Shown: positions 9,441 through 18,160 of the stretch, one piece after another
How positions within the stretch are numbered: the stretch's first letter is position 1
Layout of the letters: each line of letters begins with the position of its first letter
Source of the DNA: Candidatus Eiseniibacteriota bacterium
Lineage (GTDB): Bacteria > Arandabacterota > Arandabacteria > JAGLYR01
DNA: 30,493 nt
Direction of reading: 5' to 3'
Assembly (NCBI GenBank): GCA_023132135.1
Contig: JAGLYR010000026.1
Coordinates: 1-30,493, forward strand
Made by a program: the position numbers and the translations under genes
Notes under the pieces: generated by a model
What the model was told of the DNA's origin: nothing
Database searches by the model: none
What the model saw: only the letters and a program-made list of their open reading frames with translations

Positions 9441-12400
9441 ATGAAATCTTCAGTTGGATACATCCTTCTCCTGTCGATCGCCATTCTTGTCCCCGGACCG
9501 GCGGCAGAGGTTCGCTCGCCCGCGTCCATCGAACTCGTTCCGGCCATTGACGTCACGACTTGGCCGGATGCTCCCTTCCGTTGGCGGGACATTGCGACCA
9601 ATGGATACGCGCCATCCTATCAGGACGCGTACACATACGGGGATGCTTCGATCACAGTGACGTTCGACTCTGAGGCGGATTCTTCCTTCGCAGGCCACTT
9701 GTCCGCGACCAACCTGAAGCCGAACTTCGCCTACCAGATGAAGCTGGCCGGGAAACCGTCGGGGCTGTGGGGACCCGCGGGGGACGACAGCACAAACGAG
9801 CGGATCGGGTACGCAGGACGCTGGTGGCGGGTCCAACCGAACCCCGGAAACAGCAACGACGCAGACTACGAGGCCCACCACGACGACCCTGCGTATATCT
9901 ACGAAGGGTACCTGCTCTTCGATTTCTTCCTGACCGACCGGTTCGGAAACGCGGAGGTCGATTTCGCCACGGAGAGCAGCTTCCATGTTCTCTGGTGGGA
10001 ACACCAGCGAACGCCGCAGGCGTGCGACAGCCCGGTCAAGTGGCGAACCGTCACCGGCGAAGAGGGTGACGACGCGTACGCCATGGATCTCGTTCCCACC
10101 GACATCGGTGTCTATGCAGAGATCGAGAGGCTATGCTATGGAGAGACCCGACTTCCCCCCGGTCTCTACAACTGCAGGTTCGTCCTGACCGAGGAGAGCT
10201 TCCACCAGTCCGGGGGGCCCGCCAATCCCGGTTGGGTGAGCGTCAGCGGGAATCAGTTCCAATTGAACGGTGGAGCCTTCCACTACGCGGGAACAAACTG
10301 CTACTACCTGATGCACTATGCCGCGAACGCGGGGACCCGCTCCTACGTGGACGAGGTGCTGGAAGAGTCGAAGGAAATGGGTCTCAACGTCGTCCGGACG
10401 TGGGGCTTTTCCGATGGCGGAGCCAGCGCCCTGCAAACCGAACCCGGCGTATACAACGAGACCGTCTTTCAGGGACTGGACTACGTACTCTACAAGGCCG
10501 GGCAGCTGGGACTCCACGTGCTCCTTCCTTTCGTTAACAATTGGGACGACTACGGGGGGATGAACCAGTATGTCCAGTGGACGCAGGGCGCGGCTCCTCC
10601 CGCCGACAGCTTCGTGACCGTCAACGGAACTCACTTCGAGGTGGCCGGTCTGCCGTACTACTACGCAGGCGCCAATTTCTGGTGTGGACTGAATCTCGGA
10701 TCCGCCGGTCCGGGCGGAGACCGCTCCAGACTCGAGCGAGAGCTGGACCGTTTTGTGTCGTTGGGCATCAACAACCTTCGCGTCATGGCCGGCAGCGAGG
10801 GTCCCGACACGGAACCCTGGCGGATGGTGCCTTCCCTTCAGACCTCACCGGCCGTGTACGATTCCCTGGTTCCGGACGGTCTCGACTATCTTCTGGCGGA
10901 GATGAAGGAACGGGAGCTGCGCGCGGTCATGTGCCTCAACAACTTCTGGCCGTGGTCAGGCGGAATGGCTCAGTACGTCAGTTGGAACGGCGGCGGGTCC
11001 ATTCCCTACCCACCACCGGAGCCGGGGGGAGACTGGAACGCGTATCAGGATTACGCGTCGGACTTCTATTCAAACGCGGGGGCAAAGGAGGATTTCCAGG
11101 ATTACATCAGTTTCATCATCAATCACGTGAATCCGTACACCGGCTTGGCCTACAAGGACGATCCCACGGTCATGAGCTGGGAGCTGGGGAATGAGCCCCG
11201 GGGATTCAACAACAACGCCACGGCCTTCAACCAGTGGATCGACGATACGGCGGCCTACATCAAGTCCCTGGACTCAGAGCATCTGGTGACGACCGGCTGT
11301 GAGGGAGATACCCCGTGGCCCTCGTGGAACGGGCTGGACTTTACGGCCAATCACAACGGCCCCGACATCGACTACACGACCATGCACATCTGGCCGCAGA
11401 ACTGGGGATGGTACGACCCCTCCAATCCGGGGGGCACCTATGCCTCGGCCGAGGCCAATGCCCGCTCGTATTTCAACACTCATGAGACGAAGGCATCGAC
11501 GCTGGGCAAGCCAATGGTTCTCGAAGAATTCGGGCTGGCCCGGGATGGTGGTAGCTACGATCCTGCCTCGACCACCGTATGGAGAGATACATTCCTTGCA
11601 GCCATGTACGACGAAGTCTATGCCTCGGCATCCTCCGGCGGACCCGCCTGCGGAGACAACTTCTGGGCCTGGGGAGGGGAGGGACGGCCACTGGTACCCT
11701 ACGGCAGCTACTGGAACGCCGGTGATCCGTGGATCGGTGACCCCCCCCATGAACACCAGGGTTGGTACAGCGTCTACGACATCGATTCCACGACCCTTTC
11801 GGTTCTATCTTCCCACGCCCAGAACATGGCCTCCCTCGTGGGCGCCGCCACGGGTCACGACGATTTCTACACCTATCCCCAGTGCAAACAGTGGTACAAA
11901 GACCATATCTCCGCCGTCCTCAATCGCGTGAACACGTTCAACGGCATCACCTACAAGGACGACCCCACCGTGTTTGCCTGGGAGCTGGCGAACGAGCCCC
12001 GCTGCACATCCGACGTCTCCGGGAACACACTTCAGGGTTGGATCGAGGAGATGGCGGCCTACATCAAGAGCCTGGATTCGCAGCATATGGTAACCACGGG
12101 TTCGGAAGGCTTCTACGGACCGTCGGGGCCGTCCCACAATCCCTACGGTTGGTTCGCCAACCAGGGCGTGGACTTTATCCCAAACCACCAGCCGGCGAGT
12201 ATTGACTTCGGGTGTTTCCACGTCTGGCCCGATCACTGGAGTCTGAACTACGCTCAGTCGATGGCTTGGGCGGATGATCACATTGAGGACAGCGAGTCTC
12301 TACTGGGGAAACCGGTGATTCTCGAGGAGTTCGGGAAACACCGACCCCTGAGCACCCGAGACCAGTTCTACCAGGGCTGGTACGACGCCTTCTTCACCGA

Positions 12401-14291
12401 TGCGGAGGCCGGCAAGGCTGCGGGTGGGACGAACTTCTGGATTCTATATCACGACGCGTATCCGGACTATGACGGTTTTGGGGTCTACTATCCCGCGGAC
12501 ACCAGCACCGTCAACATCATCATGACCGAAGCCCGAAGGATCCGGGACCTGTCGCAGCCGGTCCCCAACGAGGGCAACTGGGCATCCGCAGCCGTCTGCG
12601 ACACCCTCTTCTTCGAGATCACCGGAGAAGTCCTGAGTCCCAGCGTGGCCCAGGTTTCGATCGTGAACGTGTCTCTCTCCCACACGGACGACTATGTGAA
12701 GGATGGTGATGAGGTCACGGTTGCCGCGACCGTGACCAGCCTCGATCCGATGTTCGGAATCGATGACATCAGGGCCGATCTCCAAGGGTTGGGTGGCGGA
12801 GCGTCGGAACCACCGGACGCATTCGTGGACGATGTTGCCACGTGGAGCGTTTCCAGCGTCGCGTGCAGTCCTTCGGACGGGATAGTCACGGTGACCGTCA
12901 CCGCGACCGATCCAATACTGAAGGCCACGGCCCACGGGTACGATCAGATCACGGCGGACAACACGGCCCCGGCTGCTGTGAGCGGACTCGGCGGCGCCCC
13001 CCGGCACGAGGCAGTCGCCCTGTCATGGGATGACCCGACCAGTCTGGATACTAACTACTACGGGATCATGATTCGCTATGCCGGCAGTGGCGACTATCCA
13101 GTGTATGGATCGCCGGGGGCCTATCCGACGACACCCCTTGGGGGCGACGGGCAGGCGTTCGACGGAACCGGTCTGCAGACGAGCGCCATGCACACGATCT
13201 CCGGCCGGGACATTCTGTACTACACGGCGTTCGCGTACGACTGGGCCCTGAACTATGGACCGGCGGGCGGCGGCGGCCAGGACCGCTCGACCAACTACTG
13301 GCTCGGAGACGTGGCCGGGAGCTTTTCCCCCGGCAGTCAGGACTACGATGGCCTCGTCGATGCCAAGGACATCAACTCATTGAGCGCCGCGTACTGGAGC
13401 CCGTCCCCTCTTCTTTCCCCCCACAACGAGTGTGATGTCGGTCCGACAGACGACCACAGCGGGTTCGGAATCCCTGAACCGGACGATCTCGTCGACTTCG
13501 AGGACCTGATGATCTTCTCCCTCACGTACGGTGAAGTAAGCAAGGGCTCGGCGCCTCCTTTTGCGAAGTTGACCGGATCTCAGGAGTCCGGTCCGCATGT
13601 CCTCCGCCTGATAGCTGCAACGGAAGGACCACGGGACGGGTGTCTGGGAGTCACTCTGGGACTTGGCGGGAATCGGGATGAACTCAAGGGAGCCAGCGTG
13701 ATCCTGATCTACGATCCATCCACGCTGGACTACGTCCGGACCCGCCTCAGCCCTGCGCTGGAGGCCGCCGGCGAACGCATCTTCTTCTGCGCCGCCGAGA
13801 CCGGACCCGGAGAGATCCGGCTGGACCTGGCCGTCCTTGGAGCCGGGCGGACGATTCTCGGCACGGGCGATGTGGCCCACCTTGAGTTCCATACTGCAAA
13901 CGGAGGGGCGTTGTCCATCCACATCGAGGATGCGGAACTCCGCAGCGCAGGCAACGCGCGTCTTCCCTGGGTGGCCGAGGATCTGTCCCTTCGGATTTCT
14001 GCGTCCCTTCCACCGGCAACTCGGCTGCTGGGAGCATGGCCGAATCCGTTCAACCCGACCACCACGGTCGCCTACAATATCTGCGATCCCCAGCATGTGG
14101 TACTTCAAGTCTATGATGCGGAGGGACGTCTCGTTCGGACACTGGTGGATGAAAGGAGAACCCCCGGTTTCCACTCAGTGATCTGGGACGGGCGGGATTG
14201 CAACGGGCATGAGGCGAGCAGTGGTGTCTATTGGGTCCGAGTGCGCGCGGGGGTCTACGACTCCGGGTGCAAGATCGTCCTCTTGAAGTGA
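9441..14291 (+). CDS. Secreted beta-mannanase-type protein with one GH5 domain nested in another, plus dockerin-like and sorting domains
   Basis: A 1616-residue exported protein. ATG 9441 follows GAGGGG and begins a signal peptide (MKSSVGYILLLSIAILVPGP); an in-frame ATG at 9423 has weaker context. Residues 25-260 are an unassigned domain (FAYQMKLAGKP, GRWWRV). Residues 265-385 are the front half of a GH5 barrel resembling subfamily 7 endo-mannanases (NVVRTWGFSDG, LLPFVNNWDDYGGMNQYV). Residues 386-800 are a complete second GH5 domain: acid/base Glu585 in SWELGNEPRG, nucleophile Glu696 in VLEEFG. Residues 801-1040 complete the first barrel: GHDDFYTYPQCKQWYKDH, Glu852 in AWELANEPRC, Glu963 in ILEEFG. 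Both catalytic pairs are intact. Then follow Ig-like, FN3-like, dockerin-like (DYDGLVDAKDINSLSAAYW; VDFEDLMIFSLTYG), cohesin-like and sorting domains. Likely role: hydrolysis of mannan-type polysaccharide at or outside the cell surface. It lies 24 nt after the previous gene, probably in the same operon. Confidence 0.88.
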   Translation: MKSSVGYILLLSIAILVPGPAAEVRSPASIELVPAIDVTTWPDAPFRWRDIATNGYAPSYQDAYTYGDASITVTFDSEADSSFAGHLSATNLKPNFAYQMKLAGKPSGLWGPAGDDSTNERIGYAGRWWRVQPNPGNSNDADYEAHHDDPAYIYEGYLLFDFFLTDRFGNAEVDFATESSFHVLWWEHQRTPQACDSPVKWRTVTGEEGDDAYAMDLVPTDIGVYAEIERLCYGETRLPPGLYNCRFVLTEESFHQSGGPANPGWVSVSGNQFQLNGGAFHYAGTNCYYLMHYAANAGTRSYVDEVLEESKEMGLNVVRTWGFSDGGASALQTEPGVYNETVFQGLDYVLYKAGQLGLHVLLPFVNNWDDYGGMNQYVQWTQGAAPPADSFVTVNGTHFEVAGLPYYYAGANFWCGLNLGSAGPGGDRSRLERELDRFVSLGINNLRVMAGSEGPDTEPWRMVPSLQTSPAVYDSLVPDGLDYLLAEMKERELRAVMCLNNFWPWSGGMAQYVSWNGGGSIPYPPPEPGGDWNAYQDYASDFYSNAGAKEDFQDYISFIINHVNPYTGLAYKDDPTVMSWELGNEPRGFNNNATAFNQWIDDTAAYIKSLDSEHLVTTGCEGDTPWPSWNGLDFTANHNGPDIDYTTMHIWPQNWGWYDPSNPGGTYASAEANARSYFNTHETKASTLGKPMVLEEFGLARDGGSYDPASTTVWRDTFLAAMYDEVYASASSGGPACGDNFWAWGGEGRPLVPYGSYWNAGDPWIGDPPHEHQGWYSVYDIDSTTLSVLSSHAQNMASLVGAATGHDDFYTYPQCKQWYKDHISAVLNRVNTFNGITYKDDPTVFAWELANEPRCTSDVSGNTLQGWIEEMAAYIKSLDSQHMVTTGSEGFYGPSGPSHNPYGWFANQGVDFIPNHQPASIDFGCFHVWPDHWSLNYAQSMAWADDHIEDSESLLGKPVILEEFGKHRPLSTRDQFYQGWYDAFFTDAEAGKAAGGTNFWILYHDAYPDYDGFGVYYPADTSTVNIIMTEARRIRDLSQPVPNEGNWASAAVCDTLFFEITGEVLSPSVAQVSIVNVSLSHTDDYVKDGDEVTVAATVTSLDPMFGIDDIRADLQGLGGGASEPPDAFVDDVATWSVSSVACSPSDGIVTVTVTATDPILKATAHGYDQITADNTAPAAVSGLGGAPRHEAVALSWDDPTSLDTNYYGIMIRYAGSGDYPVYGSPGAYPTTPLGGDGQAFDGTGLQTSAMHTISGRDILYYTAFAYDWALNYGPAGGGGQDRSTNYWLGDVAGSFSPGSQDYDGLVDAKDINSLSAAYWSPSPLLSPHNECDVGPTDDHSGFGIPEPDDLVDFEDLMIFSLTYGEVSKGSAPPFAKLTGSQESGPHVLRLIAATEGPRDGCLGVTLGLGGNRDELKGASVILIYDPSTLDYVRTRLSPALEAAGERIFFCAAETGPGEIRLDLAVLGAGRTILGTGDVAHLEFHTANGGALSIHIEDAELRSAGNARLPWVAEDLSLRISASLPPATRLLGAWPNPFNPTTTVAYNICDPQHVVLQVYDAEGRLVRTLVDERRTPGFHSVIWDGRDCNGHEASSGVYWVRVRAGVYDSGCKIVLLK
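10596..11840 (+). other. Inserted GH5 domain inside the outer GH5 barrel
   Basis: This 415-codon in-frame segment splits the outer GH5 barrel after its GGMNQYVQW motif and before DDFYTYP, positions that are close together in ordinary GH5_7 mannanases. Gly-Ala-Ala codons stand on both sides (10587-10595 and 11841-11849), consistent with a short duplication at the junction. From 10611 to the end it aligns without gaps to 14396-15625 of the next gene, at a constant offset of 3785 bases. Confidence 0.85.
11538..11673 (+). repeat. Near-identical 136-bp patch shared with 15323-15458
   Basis: Compared with 15323-15458 the two 136-bp stretches differ at one base (11579 A versus 15364 G). By eye the 100 bases before differ at about 25 positions, and the roughly 80 bases after differ at about 20. 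The sharp edges suggest gene conversion between the two GH5 copies. Confidence 0.85.
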
Positions 14292-14317
14292 TCTTCGGCT
14301 GAGTTTAAGGAGTCATC

Positions 14318-15940
14318 ATGAGACCCTTGCTTGTGCTTTGTGCCCTGGTTCTCTGCATCACTCCCTGTGGAGCGTCCCGGGCCGAGAACACCGGCTTCGT
14401 TCAGACCGACGGGGTGCAGCTCACGCTGGGCGGGGAGCCATACTACTACGTTGGGACGAACTATTGGTACGGGCTCAACCTGGCGTCCCTGGGCCCGGGT
14501 GGAGACCGCGATCGCCTTCACCGTGAGCTGGACCGCCTGTGGTCTCTGGGAATCCGCAATCTGAGAGTCATGGCCGGTTCGGAAGGTCCGGACACGGAAC
14601 CCTGGCGGATGGTCCCCTCGCTCCAGATCGATCCCGGAGTGTACAACCCGCAGGTCCTGGACGGCCTAGATTATCTCCTGTCGGCCATGAACGATCGCAA
14701 CCTGCGCGCGGTCATGTGTTTGACCAACTTCTGGCCGTGGTCCGGCGGGATGGCCCAGTATGTGAGTTGGAACGGCGGGGGTGCGATTCCCTATCCCCCA
14801 CCCGAACCTGGAGGGGACTGGAACGTCTACCAGGACTACGCCTCGGATTTCTATTCCAATGCGGGGGCCAAGCAGGACTTTCGGGACCACATCGCCTTTC
14901 TCGTGAATCGGGTCAATCCGTATACGGGTCTCGCCTACAAGGACGATCCGACGATCATGACCTGGGAGCTGTGCAATGAGCCCCGGGGGTTCCACAACAA
15001 CGCCGCCGCCTTCAACCAGTGGATCGATGATACGGCTGCCTATATCAAGTCCCTGGATTCGAATCACCTGGTGACCACCGGCTGCGAAGGGGACACACCG
15101 TGGCCTTCGTGGAACGGATTGGATTTCGACGTGAACCACGATGGCCCGGATATCAACTACGCAACCATTCACATCTGGCCGCAGAACTGGGGCTGGTACG
15201 ACCCATCGAACCCCGGCGGGACGTATGACCCGGCTGAGGCCAATGCCCGATCGTATTTCAGCGACCACGAGGCCGAGGCGGTGACTCTGAACAAGCCCAT
15301 GGTCCTCGAGGAATTCGGATTAGCCCGGGATGGTGGTAGCTACGATCCTGCCTCGACCACCGTGTGGAGAGATACATTCCTTGCAGCCATGTACGACGAA
15401 GTCTATGCCTCGGCATCCTCCGGCGGACCCGCCTGCGGAGACAACTTCTGGGCCTGGGCCGGAGAGGGTCGGCCTCTTGAGCCCTGCGGGAGCTACTGGG
15501 ACCCCGGAGATCCGTGGATCGGCGACCCGCCCCACGAACACCAGGGTTGGTACAGCGTGTACGACTTGGATGGGACGACCCTGACCGTTCTGGAATCGCA
15601 CGCCGATGACATGCTTGCGCTGATGCCGTGGACGGCTATCGAGGAGGAGCGCCCGTCCCTTGGAGAGCAGCGCACCGGGCACCTTGGGGTATTCCCGTCA
15701 CCTAGTTCGGGGCAGGTTTCCATCTGTGGAAGACTGCCCAAGGGTTTTGACAATGGAAAGGTGGAGATCTATGACCTCAGGGGTCGGCGTGTCGGGAGCT
15801 ACCGCTGCGCGGGCCCCCTGATCAGCATCTCCTGGCCTGGAGACGTCGAAGGCTTGGATGGACTAAGTTCAGGGGTCTATTTCGCTCGACTGTCCTGGGG
15901 TCAGGACTCCGTGTCGACCAAGTTCGTGTACTTGAAGTAG
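14318..15940 (+). CDS. Secreted GH5 beta-mannanase-type enzyme with sorting domain
   Basis: A 540-residue exported glycoside hydrolase. The ATG is 5 nt after AAGGAG, 26 nt after the previous stop, so it is probably in the same operon. The signal peptide is short (MRPLLVLCALVLCITPCGAS). The GH5 catalytic domain covers about 27-435: NLRVMAGSEGPDTEPWRM, NFWPWSGGMAQYVSWNGG, acid/base Glu221 in TWELCNEPRGF, HIWPQNWGWYDPSNPGGTY, and nucleophile Glu332 in VLEEFGLARDG. The motif set resembles mannan endo-1,4-beta-mannosidases (GH5_7), but substrate is inferred. Residues about 455-540 are a divergent FlgD-like sorting domain (VFPSPSSGQVSI, IYDLRGRRVGSY, SSGVYFARLSW). It lacks the Ig/dockerin/cohesin array of its neighbours. 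It is a full-length paralogue of the GH5 domain nested in the preceding protein. Confidence 0.9.
   Translation: MRPLLVLCALVLCITPCGASRAENTGFVQTDGVQLTLGGEPYYYVGTNYWYGLNLASLGPGGDRDRLHRELDRLWSLGIRNLRVMAGSEGPDTEPWRMVPSLQIDPGVYNPQVLDGLDYLLSAMNDRNLRAVMCLTNFWPWSGGMAQYVSWNGGGAIPYPPPEPGGDWNVYQDYASDFYSNAGAKQDFRDHIAFLVNRVNPYTGLAYKDDPTIMTWELCNEPRGFHNNAAAFNQWIDDTAAYIKSLDSNHLVTTGCEGDTPWPSWNGLDFDVNHDGPDINYATIHIWPQNWGWYDPSNPGGTYDPAEANARSYFSDHEAEAVTLNKPMVLEEFGLARDGGSYDPASTTVWRDTFLAAMYDEVYASASSGGPACGDNFWAWAGEGRPLEPCGSYWDPGDPWIGDPPHEHQGWYSVYDLDGTTLTVLESHADDMLALMPWTAIEEERPSLGEQRTGHLGVFPSPSSGQVSICGRLPKGFDNGKVEIYDLRGRRVGSYRCAGPLISISWPGDVEGLDGLSSGVYFARLSWGQDSVSTKFVYLK
15323..15458 (+). repeat. Near-identical 136-bp patch shared with 11538-11673
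   Basis: Partner of the patch in the preceding gene, with one mismatch. It begins just after the nucleophile motif and ends in the FWAW codons near the barrel's last strand. Confidence 0.85.
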
Positions 15941-15965
15941 GATTCCAGAATTCTGACTGCAGAAG

Positions 15966-16517
15966 CTACAAGCCCTTGAGCTTGACTCGCAGGCTGAGAC
16001 CGGGGTCCGCTACACCCTCAGGGAGCTCCCCGGTGGCGTAGAATCGCAGGTCTTGAACCCCTCCCCGCCCCGTCCCGGCAAGTAGGCCGTCTCGGCCTTG
16101 GATTATGCAGACGCTCACCTGTGTTTCGTCCGCTTCCGTCAACACACACGTGACTCCATCGGCAGGCACCTCAACCGCGTTCGGGGCCAGGAAGAGAGCC
16201 TCAACGCGCAGATGCCATTCGGGGTTGTTGGTCTGCACCTCCACAGATACCGTGTCGGTCCGAAACCGGCCCTCCACATCCAGAGCGTGAACATCAACCA
16301 CATACTCGGTGCGAGGCAGGAAGATGACCGTGGGAAGCGCAGCGGATGCAGAGACACTGTTCTCCCGAGAGATGGGCCTCACGCCGCGACCCAAGTCGAC
16401 CTCCGCCGGCGGCGGTCCGTCCGCCCCTCGACATCCAACGATCAGATACAAGAGGCTCAACATCGCTGCGACGATGCGGAAGGGGCTCTTCATGCTCAAT
16501 TTCGCGGGTAGACTCAC
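15966..16517 (-). CDS. Putative lipoprotein, last gene of the secretin cluster
   Basis: A 183-residue protein with a lipoprotein-type signal (LLYLIVGC, Cys29), so probably a membrane-anchored periplasmic protein. The rest looks like a beta-rich domain (FLPRTEYVVDVHALDVEGRF, VSVEVQTNNPEWHLRVEALF, and a C-terminal LSLRVKLKGL). I do not recognise a family. The GTG start at 16517 overlaps the stop of the secretin gene by 4 bases, suggesting translational coupling. An ATG at 16493 would give a shorter 175-residue form with the lipobox Cys at position 21 and is also plausible; neither has a strong ribosome binding site. The coupling suggests a role with the secretin, possibly as a pilotin or accessory protein, but that is inference. 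Confidence 0.7.
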   Translation of the reverse strand: MSLPAKLSMKSPFRIVAAMLSLLYLIVGCRGADGPPPAEVDLGRGVRPISRENSVSASAALPTVIFLPRTEYVVDVHALDVEGRFRTDTVSVEVQTNNPEWHLRVEALFLAPNAVEVPADGVTCVLTEADETQVSVCIIQGRDGLLAGTGRGGVQDLRFYATGELPEGVADPGLSLRVKLKGL

Positions 16518-18157
16518 AACAGGTCAAACTCTTCGTAGGGGATCATCAGATAGGGAGTGATAAGGATCACGACTTCGGTTTCGACGGTTTCGGTGACGGT
16601 GTGGCCAAAAAGTCGTCCCAGCACAGGGATATCGCCCAAGTATGGGATGCGGTTTTCTTCTTTCCTTTCCTGCCGGTTTCGAAGCCCGCCGATAACGATG
16701 GTCTCCCCATTCATGACACGGATGCGGGTACTTACAGAACGTACGCTGGTTACAGGAAGGTCGCTCAGCCCGGTGGCAACCACATCGCTGACCTCGGTCT
16801 CGATATCGCTGGTAATTTCAGCCGAAGCCCCCACGTAAGGGGTAATCTTGAGGGTGATCCCCGTCGCGATCTTCTCCAGAGTGAAATAGGAGAAGGTGAC
16901 TGATCCCTGGAGCAACGTGAAGAACGCTTCCCTCGCAATCCGAATTTCCGCCGCATGCCCTTCCGTGGTTGCCACCCGAGGGTTGGCCCGTATGTGGAGT
17001 TTGCCCTTCTGGGCCAGGCCGCGAATCGTGGCTCTCAAGTCCATCACCGACTTGATTCTTGTTAACCCTGCGACGAACAGTGAATCAAACGCGGCGGGCG
17101 CGAGTTTCGCCACCCTGAACGTCTGGTCTTCCCCACCACTGTCCATCCACGACCAATCGACACCGAGACTTCTCCGCACATCGGATCTCATCTCGACGAC
17201 CATTGCATCGATCATGATCTGGGGACTTGGAAAATCCAACCCCGCAAGGTCATCCTCGAGAGCCTGGATGATGTTCCTCGGAGCCGTGACCGTAAGGGTA
17301 TTGGTTTCCCCATCCACGCGAAGGTAGTCCATATAGAAGCTGGGGAGCATTCTGAAGGTTTCCTGAGCAGTCCGGTAACGGGGCTTGATTTGCCTGGTCT
17401 CGGTCAAGAGGGGGTAGGACGGGCTCTCCTTGATGGGGGCTCCGACCAGGTAGTAGTCCCTGGTCTTCTGGAATGTGAGACCAAGAGGAGAGAGAAGCCT
17501 CTCCAGTGCGTTCTCAAGAGATACGTCCCTTAGCTCGGCCGTGACGTATCCCTGGACCATGGCATCCGGTACGATGGACACGCCTGTCTGAGCGGAAATG
17601 TCCATCAGCGCTTGCCGGATGTCCGTCTCGTAGAAGACGTTCGTAACCAGGGGGCCCTGTTCTCCGGTACCTGCGCCCCCGTTCCACGCGGCCGCAGATG
17701 GATGGCTCACGCGCTCGCCGGGCGAAGCATCGGAGTCCATTTCGGGAGCGATTCCGGCCGCAGCGATCGCCACCCTGCACTCCTCTTCCTCCTCCGCCAG
17801 AGTCGGAAACTTGAACGGGCTTCTGGGATAGTACTTTCTCAGTAACGAATAGCAGCGCGCCGCCCTCAGGGGGTCGCCCATCCCCAAGCGCGCCGTACCC
17901 AGCAGATACAGCACCTCATCCATCCGATCCACCGCTCTGCCCTGCTGGCCGACGGACCGGAGCAGATCTGCTGCCTCTGCATAGGCGCCCTGTTCCAGGA
18001 GGAGCCTCGATTTCAGGATGGAGGTTTCCGCCAGGTCATAGGGAAGAGCGGTTCCTGGATCGGATTCCAGACGCCCGTGCGTGGACGCACATGACAGGCA
18101 GAAGCCCAGACAGAGAATGGAGATTTGTGCTCTCAAGCACGAATAGCGGAACTTCAT
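16514..18157 (-). CDS. TPR-containing secretin (type II/III/IV pilus-type outer-membrane channel family)
   Basis: A 547-residue protein with an N-terminal signal (ISILCLGFCLSCAS, possibly a non-standard lipobox). Residues about 40-115 look like TPR helices (LLLEQGAYAEAADLLRSVG, LYLLGTARLGMGDPLRAARC). Residues about 172-240 form an STN/N0-like domain (NVFYETDIRQALMDISAQTG, LENALERLLSPLGLTF). Residues 253-308 are an N1-like domain (NTLTVTAPRNIIQALEDDL). The secretin domain runs from about 310 to 540, with hallmark sequences MIDAMVVEMRSD, NGETIVIGGL, RIPYLGDIPVLGRLFG and EVVILITPYLM. Secretins form multimeric gated pores in the outer membrane. The start follows GGGAG by about 10 nt. It lies 3 nt after the beta-sandwich gene and overlaps the lipoprotein gene, so these three are clearly one operon. 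No ATPase or inner-membrane platform is visible nearby. Confidence 0.9.
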   Translation of the reverse strand: MKFRYSCLRAQISILCLGFCLSCASTHGRLESDPGTALPYDLAETSILKSRLLLEQGAYAEAADLLRSVGQQGRAVDRMDEVLYLLGTARLGMGDPLRAARCYSLLRKYYPRSPFKFPTLAEEEEECRVAIAAAGIAPEMDSDASPGERVSHPSAAAWNGGAGTGEQGPLVTNVFYETDIRQALMDISAQTGVSIVPDAMVQGYVTAELRDVSLENALERLLSPLGLTFQKTRDYYLVGAPIKESPSYPLLTETRQIKPRYRTAQETFRMLPSFYMDYLRVDGETNTLTVTAPRNIIQALEDDLAGLDFPSPQIMIDAMVVEMRSDVRRSLGVDWSWMDSGGEDQTFRVAKLAPAAFDSLFVAGLTRIKSVMDLRATIRGLAQKGKLHIRANPRVATTEGHAAEIRIAREAFFTLLQGSVTFSYFTLEKIATGITLKITPYVGASAEITSDIETEVSDVVATGLSDLPVTSVRSVSTRIRVMNGETIVIGGLRNRQERKEENRIPYLGDIPVLGRLFGHTVTETVETEVVILITPYLMIPYEEFDLL

Positions 18158-18160
18158 CTG

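Noticed and set aside
9441-15940. Explaining the nested GH5 as a simple assembly chimera with the downstream gene
   Set aside because: The inner domain is clearly diverged from the downstream copy over most of its length and both junctions are in frame, which random misassembly would not produce. Only read data could exclude it fully.
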